NCBI RefSeq assembly: GCF_022508225.1
Contig: NZ_JAETXJ010000010.1
Location: 43,753 to 107,752 of the forward strand
Source: Desulfovibrio sp. UIB00
GTDB lineage: Bacteria > Desulfobacterota > Desulfovibrionia > Desulfovibrionales > Desulfovibrionaceae
Direction: 5' to 3'
Length of the DNA: 64,000 nt
A program made the translations under genes and the position numbers. Within the stretch, counting starts at the first letter, position 1. Every line of letters starts with the position of its first letter. The notes beneath the pieces are model-generated. The model saw nothing but the letters and a program-made list of their open reading frames with translations, ran no database searches and was not told where the DNA came from. This document shows positions 17,441-25,386 of the stretch, piece by piece.

Positions 17441-20101
17441 ATGCCCACAGCAGAGCAAAGCACCAGAGAAAAGAAAGGCGCGTTATGCAACTGCAACAGG
17501 CGCATGCTTGCCATCACGGCGGCGTCCCTTCTTTTTCTGCTGACGATCATCTGGTCGGCAACCCTGTGGGACATTGCACGCTCAGAAAGAGAAGTTCAGT
17601 CAACTGTTGAAATTACCACGCGCACTCTGGCCCGCGCCCTGAGCGAGCACATGATGTCCACAATCAAGCGCCTTGAGCTTGCCATCAAGGAGCTGGATGC
17701 CACATGGGCTCCCGACCAAAAGGATATTCGCGCAGAAGCGGAGGGGCTGAAAAAAATCATCGGCGATCTTGCCCTGCAAATTTCCATAGTCGAACCTGAC
17801 GGCCTTGTTTCCTATTCAACCCTGCCACACACAACAGGCATAAGCATAGCCGACAGAGAGCACTTCAGCGTACACCTCACCCCGCCGTGGCGGGAAATTT
17901 ATGTTGGCAAGCCGGTTTTGGGCCGTGTTTCCGGCAAATGGACCATCCAGTTTTCCAGCCCAATTGTCCGACAAGACAAACTTGTCGGCGTCATTGTTGT
18001 TTCTGTTGAGCCAGACTACTTTGCCTCATTCTTTCGCAGCCTTGGCCTTGATGCGCAAGACTCCATCGATGTCATCCGCTCCGACGGCGCACTGCTTGTG
18101 CGCTCCACGGGAGCGGGCCTCATTTATGGGCACATCATCAGCGGCACAGCCTATCTGAAAGCAAACTCCCCCATCAGCGGCAACTTTCGCCGCCCATCGC
18201 AGATTGACGGCATTGAACGGATATTCGGCTATTACAAAATTGGCCAGTATGGGCTGACCTTTGTGGTGGGCAGCGCTGTGGGCAACGCCTTTGCGCCCTT
18301 TGAGCAGATACGTACCGCCACGTTATGCGCGGCGGCGCTGGTATCTGCCCTGCTGGTGGCTCTGGCCTTTCTTGCCTACGACAGCCTGCGCCGCCGCGAT
18401 GAAGCCGAAAAACAGCTGGAGCTTACGGGGCAGGTATTTGATTTCACTGGTGAAGCCATCTGCATAACAGACAGCGAAACAAACATCCTGGCAGTCAACG
18501 AATCCTTTTGCCGCCTCACGGGTTTTTCGCAGCCGGAGATTATCGGCAAGACGCCGCGTGTGCTGGCCTCAGGCCGTCACGGTCCGGAATTTTACAAGCA
18601 TATGTGGGATCAGCTGTTTTCAAACGGCTGGTGGGAAGGCGAAATCTGGAACAAGAAAAAGGACGGCACCTTTTACCTTGAATGGTTGAACATCAAGGCT
18701 GTGCGCAATCTGCGCGGGGCCATAACCAACTATATCGGCGTGTTTGCCGACATCAAAAAAATCGCCGTAACCCAAAGGCGCATTGAGTTTCTGGCCACGC
18801 ACGATGAACTGACCCAGTTGCCCAACCGCGCCGTGTTTTGCGACCGCCTGCAAAAAGCGCTGGATTGCTACCCGCCCACCAGTTGCCAGTTTGCTGTTGC
18901 CTTTATCGACATTGATGATTTTAAGATAGTCAATGATTCCATAGGGCATGCGGCGGGCGACAGTCTGCTTAAAGAAATGGCCCTCCGCCTCACCACCGCA
19001 GCTGGCGCGGATGCCGTTGTTTCACGCTTTGGCGGCGATGAATTTACCCTGCTGCTGGAAAATGTGGACGATGCCAAGGCTGCAGCCACTGCGCAACGCA
19101 TCATTGAGTCTTTACGCCAGCCCATTTCTGTATGCGGCTTTGAAATCTACGCAGGGGTCAGCATTGGCATAGCCGTGTACCCGCAGCACGGCAGCGACAT
19201 AAGCAGTCTTTTGCAAAATGCCGATATTGCCATGTACCATGCCAAGGGACAGGGCAAAAACACTTTCAGCTTCTTTAATGACGAGCTGCAGATCAAGGCA
19301 GCCATCCAGCTGCAGATAGAAAGCGGCTTGCCGCGCGCCATTACAGAAAACGAGCTGGTTTTGCACTACCAGCCGCAGGTGGAACTGGATTCCGGACGCA
19401 TAATCGGGCTTGAAGCCCTTGTGCGTTGGCAGCATCCCAATGACGGGCTGCTGTTCCCTGGCAAGTTCATTCCCCAGGCGGAAAAAACACGCCTTATTGA
19501 CAAACTGGGCGAATGGGTTGCCGACAACGCCGCCGCGCAGATCGAGCAGTGGCGCGCCGCAGGGCTCAACCCGCCCAAGGTTTCCATAAATATTTCACCA
19601 TCGCAATTTTTGCGTGGCGCGGCCTTGCCCATGATTGAGCGAATCCTCAACAAATATTCCATCCCGCCGTATCTGCTCGCCATTGAGCTGACGGAAAGCG
19701 CCCTTATGACCGACCCCAAGGAGGCCCGCCGCGCTCTAGGCAAATTTCGCGATATGGGGCTGGAAATTTCCATTGACGATTTTGGCACCGGTTTTTCTTC
19801 GCTGTCGTCCCTGCGCCACTACCCCATCAACAGGCTCAAGATCGATCAGTCTTTTGTGCGGGATCTGGACGAAGCCCCGGATGCCTGCGCCATCACGCAG
19901 ACGGTCATTGATCTGGCAAAATATCTGGGCATAGCCTCCATTGCGGAAGGCATTGAGAACGAAGGGCAATTCACCAAAATCAAAATGATGGGCTGCAATA
20001 TCGGGCAGGGATTCTTTTTCGCAAAAGCGCTTTCAGTGGAAGAACTGGAAAAAAGAGGATTCGTCAGCACCGGGCCGGCAATTATCACGCGCGACCAGTA
20101 G
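17441..20101 (+). CDS. Membrane c-di-GMP enzyme: Cache-PAS-GGDEF-EAL
   Basis: Order of parts in the 886-residue product: a transmembrane segment (LAITAASLLFLLTIIWSATL, about 25-45), a periplasmic Cache-type sensor (about 50-280) and a second segment (LCAAALVSALLVALAFLAY). After these come a PAS domain (about 330-440, with GEAICITDSETNILAVNESF), GGDEF with an intact RFGGDEF, and EAL with GLEALVRWQHP and DDFGTGFSSL. Both cyclase and phosphodiesterase motifs look intact. The cyclase inhibitory RxxD site is not conserved, AGAD standing in its place. It probably tunes cyclic di-GMP to an external small ligand. ATG 17441 is preferred over the longer open frame because the first transmembrane helix follows it at normal distance. 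Confidence 0.9.
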   Translation: MPTAEQSTREKKGALCNCNRRMLAITAASLLFLLTIIWSATLWDIARSEREVQSTVEITTRTLARALSEHMMSTIKRLELAIKELDATWAPDQKDIRAEAEGLKKIIGDLALQISIVEPDGLVSYSTLPHTTGISIADREHFSVHLTPPWREIYVGKPVLGRVSGKWTIQFSSPIVRQDKLVGVIVVSVEPDYFASFFRSLGLDAQDSIDVIRSDGALLVRSTGAGLIYGHIISGTAYLKANSPISGNFRRPSQIDGIERIFGYYKIGQYGLTFVVGSAVGNAFAPFEQIRTATLCAAALVSALLVALAFLAYDSLRRRDEAEKQLELTGQVFDFTGEAICITDSETNILAVNESFCRLTGFSQPEIIGKTPRVLASGRHGPEFYKHMWDQLFSNGWWEGEIWNKKKDGTFYLEWLNIKAVRNLRGAITNYIGVFADIKKIAVTQRRIEFLATHDELTQLPNRAVFCDRLQKALDCYPPTSCQFAVAFIDIDDFKIVNDSIGHAAGDSLLKEMALRLTTAAGADAVVSRFGGDEFTLLLENVDDAKAAATAQRIIESLRQPISVCGFEIYAGVSIGIAVYPQHGSDISSLLQNADIAMYHAKGQGKNTFSFFNDELQIKAAIQLQIESGLPRAITENELVLHYQPQVELDSGRIIGLEALVRWQHPNDGLLFPGKFIPQAEKTRLIDKLGEWVADNAAAQIEQWRAAGLNPPKVSINISPSQFLRGAALPMIERILNKYSIPPYLLAIELTESALMTDPKEARRALGKFRDMGLEISIDDFGTGFSSLSSLRHYPINRLKIDQSFVRDLDEAPDACAITQTVIDLAKYLGIASIAEGIENEGQFTKIKMMGCNIGQGFFFAKALSVEELEKRGFVSTGPAIITRDQ

Positions 20102-20124
20102 CACCCTCCGCTCAGGCGGAGTGC
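20101..20124. terminator. Small hairpin between convergent c-di-GMP genes
   Basis: Inverted repeat CTCCGC/GCGGAG (20106-20111 and 20116-20121) extended by GCA/TGC. It sits across the two stop codons. There is no T-run, so a role as a bidirectional terminator is weakly supported. Confidence 0.3.
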
Positions 20125-21314
20125 ACCACGGTATTCTTGCCCTTGGCCTTTGCGGCGTACAGGGCCGCATCTGCCGCGCGCAGCAGTTCCCGCCTGTTTT
20201 TCTTTCCCGTGGGCTCCAGCACCGCAACTCCGGCGCTCACGGTAACAACATTGCCGTGCCTGCCAGTTGCATGCTCAATGCACATCTGTGCAAAAGCCCG
20301 CACCACATCCTCCGCCAGTGCAAGCGCCTCTGTGGCGCCCATGCCGGGCAGGATCAGGGCAAACTCCTCCCCGCCATACCGGGCGGCCACATCTGTGGTG
20401 CGCCGGGCATGCGCTTGCAGAACCTGCGCCAGTTTGCGCAGGCATTCATCGCCTTCCTGATGGCCGTACTGGTCATTGAAGTTTTTAAAGTCGTCAACAT
20501 CCAGAATCACAATGGCCATGCCAAGCCGCCCACGCACGGCCCGCTTCCATTCGCTCTCATACGCGGCATCAAACTTGCGCCTGTTGGCAAGGCTGGTGAG
20601 GGCGTCTGTCTCCGACATATCCTGAAGTTCTTCGTTGGCGACCCGCAGTTCCGCTTCCATTCTTGCAAATGTCATGGCGATAATGCTGAAAGTCAAAATC
20701 GAGGCAATGAACATTGCCATGAGCAGCAGGGCCTTGGCCATGTCATCCGGCCCGGAGGGAAGGCACTGCACGGAGTTGAAGGCCTTGTACGCGCGCAGCA
20801 CAAACACCGCCCCAAGGACAACAAACATCGCCGACAGCAGGGATTGCGTCGCATGCCGTTTCCAGCCCTTGACCACATACGGCTCAAAACCGATGCGGAG
20901 AAACATGAAAGCCATGCCAAGGGAAAATACGGCAACCCTTGTGCACGTGTTGAAATCAACAAACATATAATAGGCGATTACGGCTGAAGCTACCGCAAAA
21001 ACACCATAATTTATCGCCATGCGACGCTTTGGCCTGACACCGCCATACAGCAGCAGGCCACGGAACAGGAAAACTCCGGAGAGCAGCATCAGCACGCCGC
21101 CAGAGTAGAGGGAAAGCAATAAATCAAAAGGACGGAAATAGTTAAGAAACAGCCCTACAGACCAGCAAACTAGCCCAAGTGTCATACTCCCGAACCCAGG
21201 ATAGGTGCGGCGGTACAAGTACGTGTACACAAGCACGGAAGACAGCGAGAAATAGAGAGCCGCCACGAGAACTGCCATGGTAAAGGCATCAAAGTTGCTC
21301 AAAAGATCAATCAT
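20112..21314 (-). CDS. Seven-helix membrane diguanylate cyclase
   Basis: Makes cyclic di-GMP from two GTP. Seven hydrophobic helices fill residues 1-235, the first being AVLVAALYFSLSSVLVYTYL and the last LLLMAMFIASILTFSIIAM. A short coiled linker leads to a GGDEF domain with DALTSLANRR and an active RYGGEEF. RTTD, upstream of it, fits the RxxD inhibitory site, so product inhibition is expected. The N-terminal sensor is not a family I recognise. The start is uncertain: ATG 21314, or a TTG three codons earlier. It converges on the Cache-PAS-GGDEF-EAL gene. Confidence 0.85.
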   Translation of the reverse strand: MIDLLSNFDAFTMAVLVAALYFSLSSVLVYTYLYRRTYPGFGSMTLGLVCWSVGLFLNYFRPFDLLLSLYSGGVLMLLSGVFLFRGLLLYGGVRPKRRMAINYGVFAVASAVIAYYMFVDFNTCTRVAVFSLGMAFMFLRIGFEPYVVKGWKRHATQSLLSAMFVVLGAVFVLRAYKAFNSVQCLPSGPDDMAKALLLMAMFIASILTFSIIAMTFARMEAELRVANEELQDMSETDALTSLANRRKFDAAYESEWKRAVRGRLGMAIVILDVDDFKNFNDQYGHQEGDECLRKLAQVLQAHARRTTDVAARYGGEEFALILPGMGATEALALAEDVVRAFAQMCIEHATGRHGNVVTVSAGVAVLEPTGKKNRRELLRAADAALYAAKAKGKNTVVHSA

Positions 21315-21584
21315 TGGCAACAATCCGTAACGGTTGGGAACAAGCCAAAATTTCAGAATGCCTCAGAAACCTTGAGCAAGATTAGCATGTTGATCCATAC
21401 CTGAAAAGGCGCAAATACTCCCCCGCCCTGCCAGACACGAACACTCCTTTTACGCCACCGCCCCTTTCCGCCAGGTTGACCTGCTCCGTGCTTCACGCGT
21501 AAGGCCAAGAGGTGGCTGCAACCTGCCGTGTTGCCTGTTGAATACGTTCCACCCCGGCCCTGATGCCGGATCAGCGAAGGCCCT

Positions 21585-22316
21585 ATGGATATTCCCGTTC
21601 TTGTAGTTGTGATCGCCTGGTTTGTGGGCGGTTTTGTTTCAGGTGCAAGCGGCATCGGCGGCGCCATGATCGCCCTGCCCCTTGCGGCCCTGTTTATTCC
21701 CATTCAGGTTGTCATCGCCCTGAGCTGCATACTTAATCTTGTTATGGACGGCATGATCGCCGCCATGCATTTTCGGTTCTGCAAGGTTCGCGCGCTGTAC
21801 CCCCTGTTTGCCGGGGCCATCCCCGGCTCCATCATCGGCCTTTTCATTCTCCAGATGGTTCCTGGCAGCATGCTCCAGGGCATGACCGGCATACTCCTGC
21901 TGGCATTTGTGCTTTGGCAGAGCCGCTCGCGCCTAAGCCAGACCGGGCAGGAATCCTGGCTCAAGGGCGGGCTTGCGGGCTTTGCCTCGGGCGTGCTTGG
22001 GTCGGCCATCTCTTTTGATGGCCCTCCAGTGGGAGCTTACGGCCTCTATGCCGGGTGGACTCCACGTATATTTCTCGGCACGCTGGGCGTATTTTTTATC
22101 ATCAGGGCTTCACTAACCTGCGTTCTCCAGGCCGGAGCGGGATTATACACGCCCGAGGTGCTGCGCTACGCCGCATACGGCTTGCCAGCCACTGTGCTGG
22201 GCACGCTGTGCGCCTTCCCCGTAGCGAAAAGGATCAATCCAGAACGCTTCCGCACCGTGCTGCGCGGCATCATTGCCGTTGCGGCTCTCGTCTGCATCTG
22301 GCGGGCGTGGCTGTAG
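21585..22316 (+). CDS. TauE/SafE-family anion exporter
   Basis: A 243-residue membrane protein with about eight hydrophobic segments and the duplicated glycine-rich motifs of the family: GGFVSGASGIGGAMIALP in the first half and AGFASGVLGSAISFDGPPVG in the second. Family members export sulfite, sulfoacetate or related organosulfonates, so a role in sulfite or sulfonate efflux fits a sulfidogen, but the substrate is not fixed. AAGG lies about five bases before the ATG. It stands alone on the plus strand and has its own terminator downstream. Confidence 0.85.
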   Translation: MDIPVLVVVIAWFVGGFVSGASGIGGAMIALPLAALFIPIQVVIALSCILNLVMDGMIAAMHFRFCKVRALYPLFAGAIPGSIIGLFILQMVPGSMLQGMTGILLLAFVLWQSRSRLSQTGQESWLKGGLAGFASGVLGSAISFDGPPVGAYGLYAGWTPRIFLGTLGVFFIIRASLTCVLQAGAGLYTPEVLRYAAYGLPATVLGTLCAFPVAKRINPERFRTVLRGIIAVAALVCIWRAWL

Positions 22317-22348
22317 CGCTCAACCATTTGTAACTTTCCATCAGTATT

Positions 22349-22373
22349 GGCCTCCTCGCGGAGGCCTTTTCTT
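22349..22373 (+). terminator. Intrinsic terminator after tauE-like gene
   Basis: Stem GGCCTCC/GGAGGCC (22349-22355 and 22360-22366), TCGC loop, then TTTTCTTT. Confidence 0.85.
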
Positions 22374-22490
22374 TGCGGCAAAGGCGCAGGGCCGGAGCTG
22401 ACCACGGCCACGGTAAAGCCGTTTACAACTGAAATGAATGAATTACCCTCAACAATCTGACAATATTTCAGCAGTTTGCCATCACACACG

Positions 22491-22535
22491 CGGCGCAGCC
22501 CTGTTACCCTCACAGAGCTGCGCCGTTATATTTTC
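22491..22535 (+). terminator. Second hairpin, no gene attached
   Basis: Arms CGGCGCAGC (22491-22499) and GCTGCGCCG (22517-22525), followed on the plus strand by TTATATTTTC. It lies 117 bases beyond the first terminator with no plus-strand ORF between them. It could end a small RNA, back up the first terminator, or mark the end of the minus-strand pfpI transcript. Confidence 0.45.
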
Positions 22536-22571
22536 AACCAGACAATTCAGGCTGGCAGGGGTTGAAGCCGC

Positions 22572-23174
22572 CTAAACTTCGGCGGTATACGGCGGGGCCG
22601 GATCGTACTGCAAAATTTTGCGCACAAGGCGGGCGTGATCAGGGTCATGTATCTGGCCCACAAGCCACAGGGCCATATCCATTCCCGCAGAGACGCCCTG
22701 CGAGGTGACGATCTTGCCGTCGCGCACATAGCGCGCATCCGGCAAAGCTGTTATTTCTGGGTCTCTTTCAAAGGCGTCCATAAGCTGCCAGTGCGTTGTG
22801 GCCCGGCGCCCCTTGAGCAAGCCGGCCTTTTGCAGAATCAACCCACCGGTGCATACGGCGGCAAGGTATTCCACCTTTTCGTACTGCTGCCGCACCCACT
22901 CCAGAATGCCGGGGTCGCTCCAGGCGTATTCGGAAACTTCCGCCGTGCCGGGCAACAGCAGCACATCCAGCGGCGGGACGTTTTGCAGGCTGTAGTCCGG
23001 CGAAATACGCAAGCCGCTCAATCCGCAGAGGGGTTGCCCCGTGCAGCTCAGCGTCACCACCCTGCCGCCCCCGGCAAACTGGTTAGATGCCGCAAAAACC
23101 TGCATGGGCGCTACAAAATCCAGCTCTGCCACCTGTTCATAAATATATATTCCGTATGTGAGGCCTTTTTTCAT
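22572..23174 (-). CDS. DJ-1/PfpI-family protein
   Basis: A 200-residue cytoplasmic protein of the DJ-1/PfpI superfamily. The nucleophile elbow is AAVCTGGLILQKAGLL, with the reactive Cys near residue 108. GRRATTHW follows, as in isonitrile hydratase and the amidase-like domain of GlxA regulators, and SAGMDMAL lies in the C-terminal part. The reaction is not certain; isonitrile hydratase-like or glyoxalase/deglycase-like activities are possible. AAGGAG lies about six bases before the ATG. The gene begins two bases after the stop of the AraC-type regulator, so the two form one operon. Confidence 0.8.
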   Translation of the reverse strand: MKKGLTYGIYIYEQVAELDFVAPMQVFAASNQFAGGGRVVTLSCTGQPLCGLSGLRISPDYSLQNVPPLDVLLLPGTAEVSEYAWSDPGILEWVRQQYEKVEYLAAVCTGGLILQKAGLLKGRRATTHWQLMDAFERDPEITALPDARYVRDGKIVTSQGVSAGMDMALWLVGQIHDPDHARLVRKILQYDPAPPYTAEV

Positions 23175-23176
23175 CT

Positions 23177-24145
23177 TTATTCTCCTTTAAAAAAATGTCG
23201 GCTGTACTGGTGGGGACTCAGGCCAAGGCGGCGGATGAAGGCCTTGCGCAGGCGATCTTCGCTGCCAAAACCCGCCGACTGCGCCACCGAGGCAAAGGAA
23301 TCAGCCCCGAATTCAATAAGTTCCCGCGCCCGGGTAATACGCAAGCCTTCCACAAAGCGTGCGGGGCTGCTGCCGGTTTCTGCGGGGAATACCCGCGCGA
23401 ACGAGCGGGGGCTCATGTTCGCCACCTCTGCCATGCGCTCAACAGTCAGATTTTTGCCAAGATTCGCCTCCAGCCAGCGCACCAGAGGGGCAAACCTGCC
23501 CGCATTGACCTGCGCGGCCAGCGCGGAGCTGTACTGGCTCTGGTTGCCGGGGCGGCGGCGGTACAAAAGCAAGACGCGGGCGACTTCCATTGCCAGTCTG
23601 TCGCCGTAGTCTTCCTCAACCATATCCAGCGCCAGATCTATGCCCGCCGTAACGCCGCCGCTTGTGGACGTGTTGCCGTCGCGTACAAAAATGGCGTCAG
23701 GCTCCACGGTAATCTGCGGATACAGTTCGGCCAGGCGACCAGCCACCAGCCAGTGGGTTGCCGCCCTTTTGCCATGCAGCAGACCACAGGCCGCCAGAAT
23801 GAACGCCCCGCTGCACACGCTTGCTATGCGCGCAGATCGGGCCGCCGCCGCACTTACCTGCTGTATGATCTGCGGATTCTCCGATATGGCTTCCGCATTC
23901 ACTGCGCCGGGAACAACGAGAATATCCGGCGAAAGATATTCAAGTGTTGTTTCCGCCGTCAGCACAAGACCGGATGACGTTCGCACAGGGCCTGGGGTGC
24001 AGGCGGCGAACACGGGGGCATAGCCCTGATCCTTTTTGTTGGTGTGCGCCAGGATATCCGTAGCCGCCGCAAAAACTTCCAGCGGGCCGGATACATCCAA
24101 CGAGACAATGCCGGGATAAAGAAAGAAAACAACGCGCTGTTTCAT
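23177..24145 (-). CDS. GlxA-type AraC-family regulator with DJ-1/PfpI domain
   Basis: Residues 1 to about 190 form a DJ-1/PfpI-like domain: GIVSLDVSGPLEVFAAAT, SVCSGAFILAACGLLHGKRATTHW, with Cys in the elbow. The last 100 residues are an AraC DNA-binding domain with two helix-turn-helix units (LTVERMAEVANMSPRSFARVF and FASVAQSAGFGSEDRLRKAF). I choose the ATG at 24145 (MKQRVVFFLYPG) because the upstream extension does not look coding. It probably controls the adjacent pfpI gene, with the N-terminal domain as ligand sensor, as in GlxA proteins; this is inferred from the layout. Confidence 0.87.
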   Translation of the reverse strand: MKQRVVFFLYPGIVSLDVSGPLEVFAAATDILAHTNKKDQGYAPVFAACTPGPVRTSSGLVLTAETTLEYLSPDILVVPGAVNAEAISENPQIIQQVSAAAARSARIASVCSGAFILAACGLLHGKRAATHWLVAGRLAELYPQITVEPDAIFVRDGNTSTSGGVTAGIDLALDMVEEDYGDRLAMEVARVLLLYRRRPGNQSQYSSALAAQVNAGRFAPLVRWLEANLGKNLTVERMAEVANMSPRSFARVFPAETGSSPARFVEGLRITRARELIEFGADSFASVAQSAGFGSEDRLRKAFIRRLGLSPHQYSRHFFKGE

Positions 24146-24261
24146 GTGTGCAGAATAGAAAACGACCGCACTGGCAGCAATGACAAAAAATAGTCTTTTT
24201 CTGCCACAATGGCGGATACAGGGATGCCGCAGGAACAGACGGTGCCGATTGGCAGAAAGGC

Positions 24262-24303
24262 AAAGGCCGTCCGGCATACTCGCAGGTATGCCGGACGGCC
24301 TTT
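24262..24303. terminator. Strong terminator after the neuB-transferase-sel1 operon
   Basis: Perfect 18-bp stem (arms 24262-24279 and 24286-24303) with a six-base loop. T-rich tracts flank both sides, so it may work in both directions. It separates the minus-strand sel1 gene from the GlxA-type regulator. Confidence 0.9.
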
Positions 24304-24339
24304 ATATTTTTGGATGTCGGGTCTTCTGGCCCGTCTGGT

Positions 24340-25383
24340 TTACTGTTTCTTTTTATCGCGGGTCTGTTTGGTGGGGCTGCTGGGAGCTGCGGCCTTGGCA
24401 GGAGCCTTGGTGGACATGCTGCGCAGGGCGGCCTTGGCATCTGGATCCCCGTTCTTGGCGGCAAGCTGATACCAGCGGTTGGCTTCGGTCAGGTTGCGGG
24501 GAACGCCCGTACCCTGTTCGTACATGAGGCCAAGGCTGTACTGAGCGGCAGCTTCATTCTGCTCCGCAGCCTTGCGGTACCAATCCACAGCCTGGGTATA
24601 ATCCTGCGCCGCGCCGCGCCCCTGCTCATACATATAGCCAAGGTTGTACTGCGCTTCAGCATAGCCCTGCTCCGCAGCGCGTGTATACCACTGCACGGCC
24701 TTGGCGGGATCCTGGGCATAGCCGCGCCCTTCAGCGTACATGTAGGCCAGGTTGTTCTGGGCTTTGGCGTGATCCTGCTCTGCAGCCTTTTCAAACCAAT
24801 GGGCCGCCTTGGTGTCGCTCTGGTTTTCGCCCTTGCCGTTCATGTAGGTCCAGCCCAGCGAATACTGTGCCGAAGCCAGCCCCTGATTGGCGGCCCGGGT
24901 GTACCAGTCAATGGCGGCGGCTTCATCCTTGGCCACGCCCTTGCCATAGGCATAGAGGTAGCCAAGATTGTACTGGGCCATGGCCAACCCCTGATCGGCG
25001 GCCTTGCGGAACCAGCGGGCGGCCTCGTGGTAATTGCGTGGAACGCCATCCCCGGTAACCAGCGATGTTGCCCACGAATTCATGGCGCTGACGTCGCCCT
25101 TTTCTGCCGCCAGACGGAAAAATTCCGCAGCGCGCGTATTGTTTTTCTTCACGCCCTTGCCTTCAAGGATCAGGCGACCCATAACATAGAGGGCTTCGGC
25201 ATTGCCGCTGTCCACCAGCGGCTTGAGCACGCGCACGGCCTGATCGTAATCGGCCTTGTCCAGCGCGGCCTGAGCCTCGCGCAGGGTCGAGGCATCATCA
25301 GCCAGAACAGTGCCGCCCATGAGCAGAACAGAACAAAATACCGCAGCCACCAACAGCGACAACGAAAAGACACGAACTTGCAT
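24340..25383 (-). CDS. Secreted Sel1-repeat protein
   Basis: The signal peptide is about 28 residues (SLLVAAVFCSVLLMGG, cleavage near VLADD). Seven Sel1-like repeats of 36 residues follow between about 65 and 315, for example AMAQYNLGYLYAYGKG and AEAQYNLGYMYEQGRG, each with the Ala/Gly/Tyr pattern of the family. The tail is short, basic and Pro/Ala/Lys-rich. Such repeats form superhelical scaffolds for protein contacts in the periplasm. It starts three bases after the stop of the transferase gene and so is the last member of the neuB operon. It may be an accessory to surface-sugar assembly, or simply co-transcribed. Confidence 0.85.
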   Translation of the reverse strand: MQVRVFSLSLLVAAVFCSVLLMGGTVLADDASTLREAQAALDKADYDQAVRVLKPLVDSGNAEALYVMGRLILEGKGVKKNNTRAAEFFRLAAEKGDVSAMNSWATSLVTGDGVPRNYHEAARWFRKAADQGLAMAQYNLGYLYAYGKGVAKDEAAAIDWYTRAANQGLASAQYSLGWTYMNGKGENQSDTKAAHWFEKAAEQDHAKAQNNLAYMYAEGRGYAQDPAKAVQWYTRAAEQGYAEAQYNLGYMYEQGRGAAQDYTQAVDWYRKAAEQNEAAAQYSLGLMYEQGTGVPRNLTEANRWYQLAAKNGDPDAKAALRSMSTKAPAKAAAPSSPTKQTRDKKKQ

Positions 25384-25386
25384 GTG

